Assembly (NCBI RefSeq): GCF_002285435.1
Contig: NZ_NSBT01000037.1
Location: 1,194,313-1,258,312 of the forward strand
Length of the DNA: 64,000 nt
Origin: Actibacterium ureilyticum
Lineage (GTDB): Bacteria > Pseudomonadota > Alphaproteobacteria > Rhodobacterales > Rhodobacteraceae
Direction of reading: 5' to 3'
Both the position numbers and the translations under genes were made by a program. The stretch's first letter is position 1. The number at the start of each line of letters is the position of its first letter. The notes below the pieces were generated by a model that made no database searches, had not been told where the DNA came from, and saw only the letters and a program-made list of their open reading frames with translations. Of the stretch, positions 25,622 through 34,944 are shown piece by piece.

Positions 25622-27501
25622 GGCGTGGCCTCCTGGCTTTGGGGCACCGGATAGAGGCACCGGACCGCGTGGGTGCCATGCCGCTCCAGCGGGATACCCG
25701 CGCGGCGGCAGGCCGCTTGCACCTGCTGGCAGCGGTCGGCAAAGGCGCAGCCCTGCGGCAGGTTGTCGACCACCGGGGGCAGGCCCGGGATCGCCTCGAG
25801 CCGCCGCTTGCCCGCGCCCAGTTCGGGCACGCAGGCCATCAGCCGCGCGGTATAGGGGTGGCGCGGGGCACGCAGGATGTCCGAGGTCAGCCCCTCTTCG
25901 ACGATCCGGCCCGCATACATCACGCCCACACGGTCACACAGCTGCGCGACCACGCCGAAATCATGGGTGATGAAGATGATCGCCAGGCCGCGCGACCGGC
26001 GCAGGTCGTCCAGGATCGTCAGCACCTGCGCCTGAACCGTCACGTCCAGCGCGGTGGTGGGCTCGTCGGCGATGATCACATCGGGATCGTTGGCCAGCGC
26101 CATGGCGATCCCCACACGTTGCCGCATGCCGCCCGACATCTCATGCGGGAAATCGGTGATGCGCTTCTCGGGGTTGGGAATGCGCACCGCACGCAGCAGC
26201 TCCACCGCCTTGGCCCGCCCCGCCGCGCGACCGATGGGCCGGTGGGCGCGGATCGCCTCGATCAGCTGATCGCCGACGCGGTACAGCGGATGCAGCGTCG
26301 AAAGCGGGTCCTGAAAGATATAGGATACAGACCGCCCGCGAATGTCGCGCAACCGCCCATAGGGCGCACCGATCAGGTCGTGACCGTCGTAATAGGCCGC
26401 GCCGCCGGTGATGACCCCGGGGGGCGAGGCGACCAGCCCCATGATCGACAGCGCGGTGACGGATTTGCCCGAACCGCTTTCGCCGATGATGCCCAGACAT
26501 TCGCCCTTGCGGACATGCAGATCGACACCGCCGACGGCGCGATAAACGCGGTTGCGGACGTGAAACTGGGTTTCCAGCGCCGCGACCTCCAGCAGGCCCG
26601 CGCCGCTGGGCGGCGGCGGTGTCTGCGCCCGGTCAACCCGCGTGGCGGCCATCGGGCGCGACAGCGCGCCGGATTTCAGGCGCGGGTCCAGCGCGTCGCG
26701 CACCCCGTCGCCCAGCAGGTTTATCGACATGACGATGATCAGGATCATCACCCCCGGCACGATGGAGGTATGCGGATTGGTGATCAGCGCCGAGCGCGCC
26801 TCGCCCAGCATCGAGCCCAGATCGGCCTGCGGCGGTTGCGACCCCAGCCCCAGAAAGGACAGGCCAGCGGTTTCCAGGATCATCCAGCCGATGGTGGTCG
26901 ACATCGCGATGACAATGACCGGGATCACGTTGGGCAGGATCTCGGACAGGATGATCCGGCGGTTCGACAGCCCGGCCAGACGGGCGGCATCGACGAATTC
27001 CTTGTGCGCGATGCCCACGGTGATGCCCCGGATGTTGCGGGCGAAGAACGGCACATTGACCGCCGCCACGGCGATCAGGGCGTTGAACAATCCCGGACCC
27101 AGCGCGGCGACGATGGCCAGCGCCAGCAGGATATAGGGAAACGCCATCAGCATATCGACGCCGCGCATGATGATGTTGTCGGTCCGCCCGCCATAGAACC
27201 CCGCCACGATCCCGATGGCCGCGCCGATGGTTGCGGCGGCGATCGCGGCGGCAAAGCCCACGGCCAGCGACAGGCGCGTGCCCCACAAAAGCCGCGACAG
27301 CAGATCCCGGCCCAGATGATCGGTGCCCAGCAGCGCGCCCGGTGAAAGGGGCGGCTGGAACCGTTGCGCGGTGTTCGTGACATCGGGATCGGCCAGCGGC
27401 AGCACCGGCACCGCCAGCGCCAGCAGCACCACACAGACCAGCACGACGCCCCCGGCCAGCGCCAGCCGGTTGCGGGCCAGAAGCGCGACAAAGGCCGTCA
27501 T
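25618..27501 (-). CDS. Fused peptide ABC permease and ATPase (DppC-DppD)
   Basis: One 627-residue chain that joins two subunits which are usually separate. Residues 1-275 are a DppC-type permease (start [32 protein letters not shown], and the ATPase-coupling [17 protein letters not shown]). After a short linker ([10 protein letters not shown]) comes a DppD-type ATPase: Walker A GESGSGKS near 340, signature MSGGMRQRV, Walker [15 protein letters not shown], and the C-terminal [11 protein letters not shown] box. No stop or frameshift separates the halves, so the fusion is real in this sequence. Similar fusions are known in some peptide and nickel importers. Confidence 0.92.
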   Translation of the reverse strand: MTAFVALLARNRLALAGGVVLVCVVLLALAVPVLPLADPDVTNTAQRFQPPLSPGALLGTDHLGRDLLSRLLWGTRLSLAVGFAAAIAAATIGAAIGIVAGFYGGRTDNIIMRGVDMLMAFPYILLALAIVAALGPGLFNALIAVAAVNVPFFARNIRGITVGIAHKEFVDAARLAGLSNRRIILSEILPNVIPVIVIAMSTTIGWMILETAGLSFLGLGSQPPQADLGSMLGEARSALITNPHTSIVPGVMILIIVMSINLLGDGVRDALDPRLKSGALSRPMAATRVDRAQTPPPPSGAGLLEVAALETQFHVRNRVYRAVGGVDLHVRKGECLGIIGESGSGKSVTALSIMGLVASPPGVITGGAAYYDGHDLIGAPYGRLRDIRGRSVSYIFQDPLSTLHPLYRVGDQLIEAIRAHRPIGRAAGRAKAVELLRAVRIPNPEKRITDFPHEMSGGMRQRVGIAMALANDPDVIIADEPTTALDVTVQAQVLTILDDLRRSRGLAIIFITHDFGVVAQLCDRVGVMYAGRIVEEGLTSDILRAPRHPYTARLMACVPELGAGKRRLEAIPGLPPVVDNLPQGCAFADRCQQVQAACRRAGIPLERHGTHAVRCLYPVPQSQEATP

Positions 27502-28445
27502 GTCTTGATCCTTGGGTCAAGCAGGCTTTGCGCGACATCGACCGCGATGTTGAACAGCACGTAACACGCCGCCACCAGCACCACCCCGCCCTGTACCAGC
27601 AGGATGTCGCGTTTAAGGATGGCGTCGACCAGCATCCGCCCCACGCCGGGCCACTGGAACACCATCTCGATATAGACCGCGCCGGACAGCACGAAGCCCG
27701 CCTGGATCCCCAGCACCGGAATGATCGCGACCATCGCGGCCTTGAGCGCATGGCGCCAGATCACCCCGCGTTCGCTCACACCCTTGGCGCGCGCGGTGCG
27801 GATGAAATCCTGGCGCAGCACTTCCAGCATGGCCGACCGCGACAGCCGGGCCACCACCCCCGTCGCCACCACCGCCAGCGCAAAGGCCGGCATTGCCAGA
27901 TGGGTCAGCAGCACCGACAGGCTGCGCGCGCCATAGATCGGCCACATCCCCGAAACCGGGAACCAGCGCAGGTTCACCGCAAAAAGCAGGATCATCATCA
28001 TGCCCAGAAAGAAGGACGGGATCGAAATGCCCAGAAGCACCGCGAATGTGATCGCCTTATCTGCCAGCCCGTACTGGTTGGCGGCCGACACCACGCCCGC
28101 CGCGACACCCAGCACCGCGCACAGAACAAACGCCGTGCCCGCCAGCACCAGCGTGGCGCCGAACCGTTCAAGCACCTCGTCCAGCACCGGCCGGTTCAGC
28201 GCAAAGGACGTGCCGAAATCGCCCTGCAGCATATTGCCCAGCCAGATGAAATATTGCTGCACCAGCGGCTTGTCCAAGCCCAGATCGCGGTTCAGCTTGG
28301 CGACGTTTTCGGGTGTGGCATAGCTGCCCAGGATGGCGGTCGCCGGGTCGCCCGGGATCAGCGCCATAATCAGAAAGACAATCACCGTGATGCCGATCAG
28401 GACCGGAACCGCCGAAAGAAGCCGTTTGAGGATGTAACCGGTCAC
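27498..28445 (-). CDS. Peptide ABC transporter permease (DppB type)
   Basis: Permease of 315 residues with the DppB hallmarks: N-terminal YILKRLLSAVPVLIGITVIV, the LIPGDPATAILG motif, GLDKPLVQQYFIWLGNMLQG and a coupling loop LRQDFIRTARAKGVSERGVI. About six membrane segments. It forms the membrane channel together with the permease half of the fused protein at 25618. Overlaps that gene by 4 bp. Confidence 0.93.
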   Translation of the reverse strand: MTGYILKRLLSAVPVLIGITVIVFLIMALIPGDPATAILGSYATPENVAKLNRDLGLDKPLVQQYFIWLGNMLQGDFGTSFALNRPVLDEVLERFGATLVLAGTAFVLCAVLGVAAGVVSAANQYGLADKAITFAVLLGISIPSFFLGMMMILLFAVNLRWFPVSGMWPIYGARSLSVLLTHLAMPAFALAVVATGVVARLSRSAMLEVLRQDFIRTARAKGVSERGVIWRHALKAAMVAIIPVLGIQAGFVLSGAVYIEMVFQWPGVGRMLVDAILKRDILLVQGGVVLVAACYVLFNIAVDVAQSLLDPRIKT

Positions 28446-28469
28446 CGATGCCCCCTTGGCTGGTTGCGG

Positions 28470-28499
28470 GCCGGGGCGGGCGGTTCAGCCAGCCCCGGC
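28470..28499. promoter_or_regulatory. GC hairpin after the substrate-binding gene
   Basis: GCCGGGGC (28470-28477) pairs with GCCCCGGC (28492-28499). It lies in the 63-bp gap between the binding-protein gene and dppB-type gene. Such hairpins can stabilise the upstream message so that the binding protein is made in excess. Confidence 0.6.
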
Positions 28500-28508
28500 A
28501 CCCCGGGT

Positions 28509-30077
28509 TCAGTTCTTGACCACGTCGTCCAGCAACAGGAAGAACGACGGCTGCAACGCAAAGTTTTCGACCCGGTCGCTGGTCACGGCGTTCTGCTTCC
28601 AGTTGGCGACAAAGACCCACGGGGCGTCTTCCTGCACGATGGCCTGCATCTCGCGGTACAGCACGGCGCGTTCGTCCTGGTCGGTGGCGACGCGGGCCGC
28701 TTCCAGAAGCGCGTCGACCTGGGGGTTGGAATAATAGCCCGAGTTGAAGCCGCCCTCTTCCGGCCAGGCGCCCGTACGCAGGGCCAGGAACGGCAGCGTA
28801 TCGGGATCGTTGGTCATCCACGCCATCTCGGCCATGTCGGCCTTGCCCTCAAGGCCCGGGTTCACCTCGCCCAGGAAGGTGTTCCATTCATAGGTCTCGA
28901 TCTTCACGTCGAACCCCACCGCCTGTAGGTCGGCCTGGATCGCGGTGCCCATCGCGATCGGGTCCAGCATGCCCGATCCGCCCTCGGTCACGTAAAAGGT
29001 CAGCTCGGCCCCTTCGGCGCCAGCCTCGGCGATCAGGGCGCGCGCCTTGTCGGGGTCATAGGGATAGGGCGCCAGATCGGAATTATAGGCCCAGGCAAAG
29101 GCGGGCGGCGTGGGGCCAGCGGCGACCTCGGCGGTGCCTTCCAGAACCTCGTTCACCAGCGCCTCTTTGTTGACGGCGTAATTCGCCGCCTGACGGACGC
29201 GGACATCGCTGAACGGTCCTTCCTTGGCATTCAGGATCAGGAACCAGACATGCGGCCCGGCCTGTTCATGCACGGTATAACGCTCGCCCTGGAATTCCGA
29301 CAGCGCGACCGGCGGAACCTCGACCATCAGGTCGATGCCACCGGCCAGCATTTCGGCGGTGCGGGTGTTGGCATCGGTGATCGGGCGAAAGGCCACGGCC
29401 TGCAATTCCGGCGCGCCATCCCAGTAATCGGGGTTCGCCTCGATCACCACCGCTTCGTTCGACCGCCATTCGGCAAAGGTGAACGGCCCGGTGCCCGACG
29501 GGTTGCGCCCGAAATCGGCGCCATGGGCTTCCACCGCGGCGGGCGACACGATCAGGCCCGTGGGATAGGCCAGGTTCGACAGAAAGGGCGCATAGGGCGC
29601 GTTCAGGGTGAACCGCACGGTCAGGTCATCGACCACCTCGGTCGTCTGAATGGCCGAGAAGAAGAAGGCCAGCGGGAACGGGCCGGTGTCGTGGAACGGG
29701 TGATCCTCGTTCAGCATCCGGTCGAAGTTGAACTTGACCGCCTGGGCGTTGAAATCGGACCCGTCGTGGAACTTCACCCCCGGGCGCAGCGCAAAGGTAT
29801 AGACGGTGCCATCCTCGCTGATGTCCCAGCTTGTCGCCAGCGCCGGTTCGACCTGAAGCGTGCCGTCCTGGTAACGCACCAGCCCGTCATAGACATTCAT
29901 CAGGATACGGAAATCGTTGACCGCCGTCACGGCGGCGGGATCCAGCGCCTTGGGCTCGGCGATCTGCCCCACGATCAGGACGCCCGGCGGGGTTTGCGCC
30001 GTGGCCCCCATTGTTGTCAAAGCCAGCGCGGCGCCAGCGGCCAGCAGCCCCCGGCGGGTGACGGTAAAGAGCGACAT
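28509..30077 (-). CDS. Peptide ABC transporter substrate-binding protein (DppA type)
   Basis: Periplasmic solute-binding protein of 522 residues, SBP family 5. The signal peptide is VTRRGLLAAGAALALTTMGATAQT; its two arginines resemble a Tat signal. Family motifs are the FRILMNVYDGLVRYQDGT opening, TLRPGVKFHDG-like sequence (ALRPGVKFHDGSDFNA), GTGPFTFAEW and ANYAVNKEALVNEVL. First gene of the operon, with two GntR-type palindromes directly upstream. Substrate may be a short peptide or another small molecule; binding pockets in this family cannot be read by eye. Confidence 0.92.
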   Translation of the reverse strand: MSLFTVTRRGLLAAGAALALTTMGATAQTPPGVLIVGQIAEPKALDPAAVTAVNDFRILMNVYDGLVRYQDGTLQVEPALATSWDISEDGTVYTFALRPGVKFHDGSDFNAQAVKFNFDRMLNEDHPFHDTGPFPLAFFFSAIQTTEVVDDLTVRFTLNAPYAPFLSNLAYPTGLIVSPAAVEAHGADFGRNPSGTGPFTFAEWRSNEAVVIEANPDYWDGAPELQAVAFRPITDANTRTAEMLAGGIDLMVEVPPVALSEFQGERYTVHEQAGPHVWFLILNAKEGPFSDVRVRQAANYAVNKEALVNEVLEGTAEVAAGPTPPAFAWAYNSDLAPYPYDPDKARALIAEAGAEGAELTFYVTEGGSGMLDPIAMGTAIQADLQAVGFDVKIETYEWNTFLGEVNPGLEGKADMAEMAWMTNDPDTLPFLALRTGAWPEEGGFNSGYYSNPQVDALLEAARVATDQDERAVLYREMQAIVQEDAPWVFVANWKQNAVTSDRVENFALQPSFFLLLDDVVKN

Positions 30078-30106
30078 GGCGGTTTCCTCTCTGCTGCGTC
30101 AAATCT

Positions 30107-30124
30107 AATTTATCATGATAAATT
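30107..30124. promoter_or_regulatory. Perfect 18-bp palindrome, likely GntR operator 1
   Basis: AATTTATCATGATAAATT reads the same on both strands. It lies between the divergent dppA-type gene and DUF1028 gene, 30 bp before the former's start. Its core TCATGATAAATT recurs at 30141 and 31679. Confidence 0.8.
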
Positions 30125-30140
30125 GCATCAGGCCAAATTC

Positions 30141-30156
30141 TCATGATAAATTCAAG
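30141..30156. promoter_or_regulatory. Likely GntR operator 2
   Basis: TCATGATAAATTCAAG is identical, base for base, to the element at 31679-31694 and shares its core with the palindrome at 30107. It lies 24 bp before the DUF1028 start, so it could control both divergent promoters. Confidence 0.75.
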
Positions 30157-30179
30157 CCCGAGACTGTTCGGAGACGGTG

Positions 30180-30851
30180 ATGACGATTTCGATCCTGGCT
30201 TTTGACGAAAAAACGAGCACATACGGCGGCGCCGCGACGACCGGAAGCCTGTGCGTGGGGGGCTGGGTGCTGCGCGGGGATGCCGAATCGGGGGTGTCGG
30301 CGTCTCAGGGATCGCTGCCCAGCACATTTTGGGGCACCGACGTGCTGGCGCGCATGCGCGGCGGCGACAGCGCGGCGGTCGCGGTCGATACGGTGGTTGC
30401 GGCCGATCCCGGCCGGGCCGAACGGCAGCTGTCGGCGCTGGACCCGACGGGCGGCACCGGCGCGTTCACCGGGCAGAACAGCCTGGGTGCGGCGGGCACG
30501 CGGTCGGCCACGCATGTGGTGGTGGCGGGAAACCTGTTGGCCTCGGACAAGGTACTGGAGGCATGCCTTGCCGGTTTTCAAGCGGCCGAGGGGGCGCTGG
30601 ATCTGCGGCTTCTGGCGGCGCTTGATGCGGCGGCACATGCCGGGGGGGACAGGCGCGGTCTGTTATCGGCCGCGCTTCTGGTGGTGGCGCGGGATCGCCC
30701 GCCGCTGACCCTGCGGATCGATCATTCCGATACCCCGCTCAGCGCGCTGTCCGATCTGCACCGGCGCGCGACCCAGGGGGACTATGCCCGCTGGACCGCC
30801 CATGTGCCGACGCTGGACGATCCGACGCGGGCCAAGCCGTTCGCGACGTGA
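30180..30851 (+). CDS. DUF1028 family protein
   Basis: A 223-residue member of DUF1028, an Ntn-hydrolase-like family of unproven function. Visible family landmarks are TISILAFDEKTSTYGGAATT, SGVSASQGS, RQLSALDPTGGTGAFTG and AATHVVVAGNLLAS-like sequence (SATHVVVAGNLLASDKVLEA). ATG at 30180 follows GGAG; a GTG one codon earlier is also possible. DUF1028 genes are often next to peptide importers, and this one shares an operator region with the importer, so hydrolysis of an imported amide is plausible (inference). Confidence 0.85.
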   Translation: MTISILAFDEKTSTYGGAATTGSLCVGGWVLRGDAESGVSASQGSLPSTFWGTDVLARMRGGDSAAVAVDTVVAADPGRAERQLSALDPTGGTGAFTGQNSLGAAGTRSATHVVVAGNLLASDKVLEACLAGFQAAEGALDLRLLAALDAAAHAGGDRRGLLSAALLVVARDRPPLTLRIDHSDTPLSALSDLHRRATQGDYARWTAHVPTLDDPTRAKPFAT

Positions 30852-31619
30852 TCATTCGGCGATGAAGCGTTTCATCACCTCGGCCTCTTGCGCGTCCATC
30901 AGGCTGCGCGCCATCTCCATGTGGCTTTTCATGACCGCGCGCGCCCGTTCCGCATCGCCCTGACGCAGCGCCGCGATCAGATCCGACTGGTGGCTGCGCC
31001 CGCGTTTCCAAAGCGCGTGGTTCGGTGTCGCATAAAGCCGCTTGTAGACCGTCAGATCGGTCAGAATCTGCGCCATGAAGCTGACGCAGAACCCCAGCAG
31101 CGCGTTGCTGCCGAAATCCGACAGCCGCGCATGAAACCGCAGCGACGCAACATGCTGGCGGCGTTCTTCCTCGGCATCGGCGGCGGCGTGAGCGTAATCC
31201 TGCATGATGGCTTCCAGCTCGGCCAGCTGCGCCTCGGTCAGGTTGCCGGCCAGGCTGGCGGCCAGCTCCGGTTCCAGCGCGATCCGCACCTGATAGATGT
31301 CGGCGATGGTCACGTCGCGGAAATAGAAATAGTTGGCCAGCAACGCCCCTGCCCGCTCGCGCGAGACCGCGCCGACGAAGCTGCCGCCGCCCGGGCCGGT
31401 CTTGGTCTCGACCAGACCTTGGGCCTGTAACAGGCGCATCGCCTCGCGGATGGTGCCCTTGGACATGCCGAACCGTTCGATCAGCTCTGCCTCGCCCGGC
31501 AGGCGGTCGCCCGGTTGCAAGCCGCGTTCCACCACCCAGTCCTTGATCGCATCGGCCACCCGCAACGGGCGCGAGCGCCGTGCGGCGCCCCGGGGGGGAT
31601 GCGATGGGCCTGTGGTCAT
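30852..31619 (-). CDS. GntR-family regulator (FadR subfamily)
   Basis: Regulator of 255 residues. The winged helix is at about residues 18-80: VADAIKDWVVERGLQPGDRL, PGEAELIERFGMSKGTIREA and GLVETKTGPGGGSFV. The helical C-terminal FCD-type domain follows, with RIALEPELAASLA and HARLSDFGSNALLGF. ATG 31619 is preferred; an ATG at 31682 would put the start inside an operator copy. Convergent with the DUF1028 gene, the stops abutting. Likely controls itself and the importer through the TCATGATAAATT sites. Confidence 0.88.
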   Translation of the reverse strand: MTTGPSHPPRGAARRSRPLRVADAIKDWVVERGLQPGDRLPGEAELIERFGMSKGTIREAMRLLQAQGLVETKTGPGGGSFVGAVSRERAGALLANYFYFRDVTIADIYQVRIALEPELAASLAGNLTEAQLAELEAIMQDYAHAAADAEEERRQHVASLRFHARLSDFGSNALLGFCVSFMAQILTDLTVYKRLYATPNHALWKRGRSHQSDLIAALRQGDAERARAVMKSHMEMARSLMDAQEAEVMKRFIAE

Positions 31620-31678
31620 GCGGATGATCCCGGTCTGCGGAACGGTTTCTGGGCTTGTCCCGCAGGGAAACATATCGA

Positions 31679-31694
31679 TCATGATAAATTCAAG
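31679..31694. promoter_or_regulatory. Likely GntR operator 3 (autoregulation)
   Basis: TCATGATAAATTCAAG, a 16/16 match to the element at 30141-30156, lies 60 bp upstream of the GntR start codon. This points to autoregulation of the gntR-type gene. Confidence 0.75.
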
Positions 31695-31730
31695 GCCGAC
31701 TTCCCCAACCCCGGCCCGACCCGCCGCCCG

Positions 31731-32561
31731 CTATTCCGCCATCGCGGCGGGCTTGGCCCAATCGTCCCAGCCGGTACCGGCGGTCATGACGGGCCCGTCC
31801 CAATCGAACGGGATCTGGTGGATCACCGTATCGTCGCCATCGATCAGCAGCACGAAATAGGCCGGGGCCATCGGCGCGCCCTTCAGCAATTCGGCCTCGG
31901 CCAGATCGGGGATCGACTGGTTGCCCGTCGATGGCACGCTGGCAAATTGCACCCCGGCATAGCGGCCATGGATCGGCGCATGCACATGCCCGAAATGGAT
32001 ATAGCCGATCTTGTCCGCATGTTCCGCGATCAGCGCGCGAAACGGCGCGCGGTCCTGCGCGACCATGGCGATCCGGTCCTCGGCCGGTAGACCCACAAGC
32101 ATCGGGTTGTGATGCAGGAACAGTCGCGCCTTCTGGCATTGCGCCAGCTCTGCCCGAAGCCAGTCGCGCCGCGCGGCACAGAAATGGCCCGCATGGGTCC
32201 GCGTCCCGACCGTGTCTAGATAGATGAAACGCACGCCATCGATGGTCTCGGCGTGATTTATGAACCCGCTGGCATCGGCGGGGTGAGTGTCGAAAACCGC
32301 GCGGAACGTGGCGCGGTCATCGTGATTGCCGATCATCAGGCGTACCGGCATCGGCAGATCGGCAACCGCGTCGCGCAGCGCGGCATAGGCCGCCCGTTCG
32401 CCCCAATGCGCCAGATCGCCGGTGATGATGACCCGCGCGGCATCGACGTGATGTACGCAAATGTCGCTAAGCGCGCGTGCAAACCGTGCATGCGGGTCCA
32501 GCCCGCCCATGGCCTCGCCGGGGATCGTCAGGTGAATGTCCGAGATGTGAATGATCTTCAT
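31731..32561 (-). CDS. Calcineurin-like phosphodiesterase (GpdQ/CpdA group)
   Basis: Metallophosphoesterase of 276 residues with no signal peptide, so cytoplasmic. The metal ligands are seen in order: HISDIHL (residues 5-11), VIITGDLAHWG, MIGNHDD, LFLHHNPML and IHFGHVHAPI. This is the cyclic-nucleotide / glycerophosphodiester phosphodiesterase group. It is the last gene of the Ugp-like operon, 60 bp after the binding-protein gene, where a UgpQ-type enzyme is usually found. It probably cleaves the imported phosphodiester (inference). Confidence 0.87.
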   Translation of the reverse strand: MKIIHISDIHLTIPGEAMGGLDPHARFARALSDICVHHVDAARVIITGDLAHWGERAAYAALRDAVADLPMPVRLMIGNHDDRATFRAVFDTHPADASGFINHAETIDGVRFIYLDTVGTRTHAGHFCAARRDWLRAELAQCQKARLFLHHNPMLVGLPAEDRIAMVAQDRAPFRALIAEHADKIGYIHFGHVHAPIHGRYAGVQFASVPSTGNQSIPDLAEAELLKGAPMAPAYFVLLIDGDDTVIHQIPFDWDGPVMTAGTGWDDWAKPAAMAE

Positions 32562-32580
32562 GGCCTTGCCTTGCCTGCGG

Positions 32581-32614
32581 GGTCGGCTGCGCGAAACGCT
32601 CCGCGCAGCCGACC
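32581..32614. promoter_or_regulatory. 13-bp hairpin after Ugp-like binding-protein gene
   Basis: GGTCGGCTGCGCG (32581-32593) and CGCGCAGCCGACC (32602-32614) are exact complements with an 8-base loop. It fills the gap between the binding-protein gene and the phosphodiesterase gene, and may reduce downstream expression or protect the upstream message. Confidence 0.65.
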
Positions 32615-32621
32615 GGTCGTG

Positions 32622-33869
32622 TCAGCCGTTGGGCAGCAGATCGGCCACTTCTTCGACCATCTCTTGCTGCAGCTCTTTCATGTCGGTCGCGTCGCCGGTG
32701 ACGATGCGTTCGATCCCGTCATAGATCACCTGGGTGATCGCCAGCCCGTTATCGCCCGGATAGGCCTGCCAGTCGCGCAGCAGCGGCAACTGGTCGACCG
32801 CCGTCTGCTTGTTGGGGTTCTGGTCATAGAAATCGGCCAGGATCACCTCGTTCGCGGCCTTGTTCGGCGGCATGTAGCCGGTTGTCTTGGCGACCTCGGC
32901 CGCGCCTTCGCCGCTGGTGATGAATTTCAGCCAGGCCCAGGCGGCTTCCTGAACCTTCGGATCGTCCGAGGTCGAGGTCAGCATCGCCGCGTTCCCGCCC
33001 GCGGGCAGGCCCCTGGGGGTTTCGCCCATGCCCGGGAACGGCCCCGTGACCAGTTCGAAATCGCCCTGGCTGCGTTCCACCGCGCCCAGCGCCGAGGTCG
33101 ACCAGAACATCATCCCGATCTCACCGGCCGAGAACGACGCCAGCGCGGCTTTCCATTCCAGGTTCTTCATCTCGCATTTGGTGAAGATTTCCTGCATCTG
33201 TTCCAGCGCGGCCAGCGCCTCGGGGCTGTCCAGAGTGACCTGGCCGTTTTCGACGATCGCCTTGTCCTGGCTCCACATCAACGCCTGGACGAACCAGTTA
33301 CCGGTGATGTTCCAACCCCAGAAGACCGGGTTGTCGATGCCGTTGGCCTTCATGGACTCGCAGGCGCCGATCACCTCGTCCCAGGTGGTAGGCAGGGTGT
33401 CGATCCCGCCGGCCTCCAGGATATCCATGTTGTAATAGCCCACGGGCAGCGAGACCGAAAACGGCAGGCCATGCACCGCGCCGTCAAAGGTCGACAGCGA
33501 CAGCATCGCCTGATGATAGCCTTCTTTTTCGAACGCGTCTTCCTTGGCGATGAAGGGTTCCAGCGATTTGGCGATGCCCTTGTCGACCAGAATCTGCTGG
33601 CGGTTCAGGCCCTGCATGGTGACATCGGGCAGGTTGCCCGAAACGGCCTCGCGCAGGATGGTGTTGGTGCCGTCTTCATAGCTTTCATAGGTGGCGCGGA
33701 ACTTGACCTCGATATCGGGATGCGCGGCCTTGAAAGCGGGCATCATCGCCTCGTAGGTGACATCGAACAGGTGGCTATAGGGATAGGCGAATTCGATGGT
33801 GACGGTGTCTTCGGCGAAGACGGCCGTCGCGCTCAGCGCCAGGGCCGTTGCGGTGGCGGTCAGTTTCAT
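32622..33869 (-). CDS. ABC transporter substrate-binding protein (UgpB-like)
   Basis: Periplasmic binding protein of 415 residues, SBP family 1, with a clear signal peptide (ATATALALSATAVFAED). The sequence VTIEFAYPYSHLFDVTYEAM, LPDVTMQGLNRQQILVDKG and GLPFSVSLPVGYYNMDIL resembles the glycerol-3-phosphate / glycerophosphodiester binder UgpB. GLPAGGNAAMLTSTSDD is also typical. Sugars cannot be excluded. Flanked on both sides by GC hairpins. Confidence 0.85.
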   Translation of the reverse strand: MKLTATATALALSATAVFAEDTVTIEFAYPYSHLFDVTYEAMMPAFKAAHPDIEVKFRATYESYEDGTNTILREAVSGNLPDVTMQGLNRQQILVDKGIAKSLEPFIAKEDAFEKEGYHQAMLSLSTFDGAVHGLPFSVSLPVGYYNMDILEAGGIDTLPTTWDEVIGACESMKANGIDNPVFWGWNITGNWFVQALMWSQDKAIVENGQVTLDSPEALAALEQMQEIFTKCEMKNLEWKAALASFSAGEIGMMFWSTSALGAVERSQGDFELVTGPFPGMGETPRGLPAGGNAAMLTSTSDDPKVQEAAWAWLKFITSGEGAAEVAKTTGYMPPNKAANEVILADFYDQNPNKQTAVDQLPLLRDWQAYPGDNGLAITQVIYDGIERIVTGDATDMKELQQEMVEEVADLLPNG

Positions 33870-33956
33870 GGGAGATGTCCTCTCTTGCCGGATCTTGGAG
33901 CCGGGATGTTTGCAGACAGGCGGCTCCGGGGGTTCATCCCTTGTGGGATTTCGGTT

Positions 33957-33979
33957 GCGGGGGGCTTGGCGCCCCCCGC
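33957..33979. promoter_or_regulatory. GC hairpin before Ugp-like binding-protein gene
   Basis: GCGGGGGGC (33957-33965) pairs with GCCCCCCGC (33971-33979) over TTGGC. It lies immediately after the permease stop (minus strand). With the hairpin at 32581 it brackets the binding-protein gene. Confidence 0.55.
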
Positions 33980-33981
33980 GC

Positions 33982-34944
33982 TCATTTCATGCCGTTCAGC
34001 GTGATCCCTTCGACAAAGCGTTTCTGCGCCAGGATGAAGGCCACGATCAGCGGCGTGACGATCACCGTGGCGGTGGCCATCATCGGGCCGAAGAAGCTGC
34101 CATCGCCATCGCCCTTGAACTCGCGCAGGCCCAGCGGTGGGGTGAACAGGTCGCGGTTGCCCGTCACCACGATGCGCGGCCAGAAATAGTCGTTCCAATG
34201 CGCCACCACCGAAAAGATCGCGAACGCCATCAGCGCCGGGATCGCGGTGGGCAGCATCACCCGCCAGACGATGGCAAGCTCGCCCATCCCGTCCATGCGG
34301 GCGGCGTCGATCAGGTCGTCGGGCACGGTCATGAAGAATTGCCGCATCAGGAAGATGCCGAACACGCTGATCGTCCAGGGCACCACCAGCGCGGCATAGG
34401 TGTTGGTCAGCCCCAGCTTGGCCAGCATGATGTACAAAGGCAGGGCAATGGCATGAACGGGGATCAGCAGGCAGAACAGCACCAGCGCAAAGACCGCCTC
34501 GCGCCCCCAAAACCGCAGCTTGGCCAGGGCATAGGCCGCAGGCAGCGCCACGACCGCCTGGATCACGAAGATCGACGCGGTCACCAGCACCCCGTTCAAC
34601 AGATAGCGCAGCAAGGGCGCCTGGGTGAACGCGCTTTTGTAATTGAAGACGACCGGGCGCAGGGAACAATCGGCCTCGGCCTCGGCCACCAGGGCGGCGC
34701 GGATGCCGTTGTCGTCCAGCCCGGCAAAGCGCGGCGCGGCGGCGGCGATGTCATCGCGGTTGGGATCGCGCAGCTTCACGCAGCGTTCATCCACCATCAT
34801 CTCCTGACGACCGAAAAAGCCCCCCTCGCCCCGGTCGATCTCGCCCGGGCTTTTGAACGAATAGCTGACCATCATGTAGAAGGGCGCGATGACGACTATG
34901 GCGCCCAGGATCAGGATCAGATGTTTCCACCAGTCGCGCGTCAT
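33982..34944 (-). CDS. ABC sugar/phosphodiester permease (UgpE-like)
   Basis: Permease of 320 residues, family BPD_transp_1, with the coupling loop DDLIDAARMDGMGELAIVWRV. It is about 40 residues longer than UgpE because of an insert between the first span (LILILGAIVVIAPFYMMVSY) and the core. That insert, about residues 33-100, is hydrophilic, should face the periplasm and contains two cysteines (55 and 93) that could form a disulfide. Overlaps the companion permease by 4 bp. Confidence 0.87.
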   Translation of the reverse strand: MTRDWWKHLILILGAIVVIAPFYMMVSYSFKSPGEIDRGEGGFFGRQEMMVDERCVKLRDPNRDDIAAAAPRFAGLDDNGIRAALVAEAEADCSLRPVVFNYKSAFTQAPLLRYLLNGVLVTASIFVIQAVVALPAAYALAKLRFWGREAVFALVLFCLLIPVHAIALPLYIMLAKLGLTNTYAALVVPWTISVFGIFLMRQFFMTVPDDLIDAARMDGMGELAIVWRVMLPTAIPALMAFAIFSVVAHWNDYFWPRIVVTGNRDLFTPPLGLREFKGDGDGSFFGPMMATATVIVTPLIVAFILAQKRFVEGITLNGMK

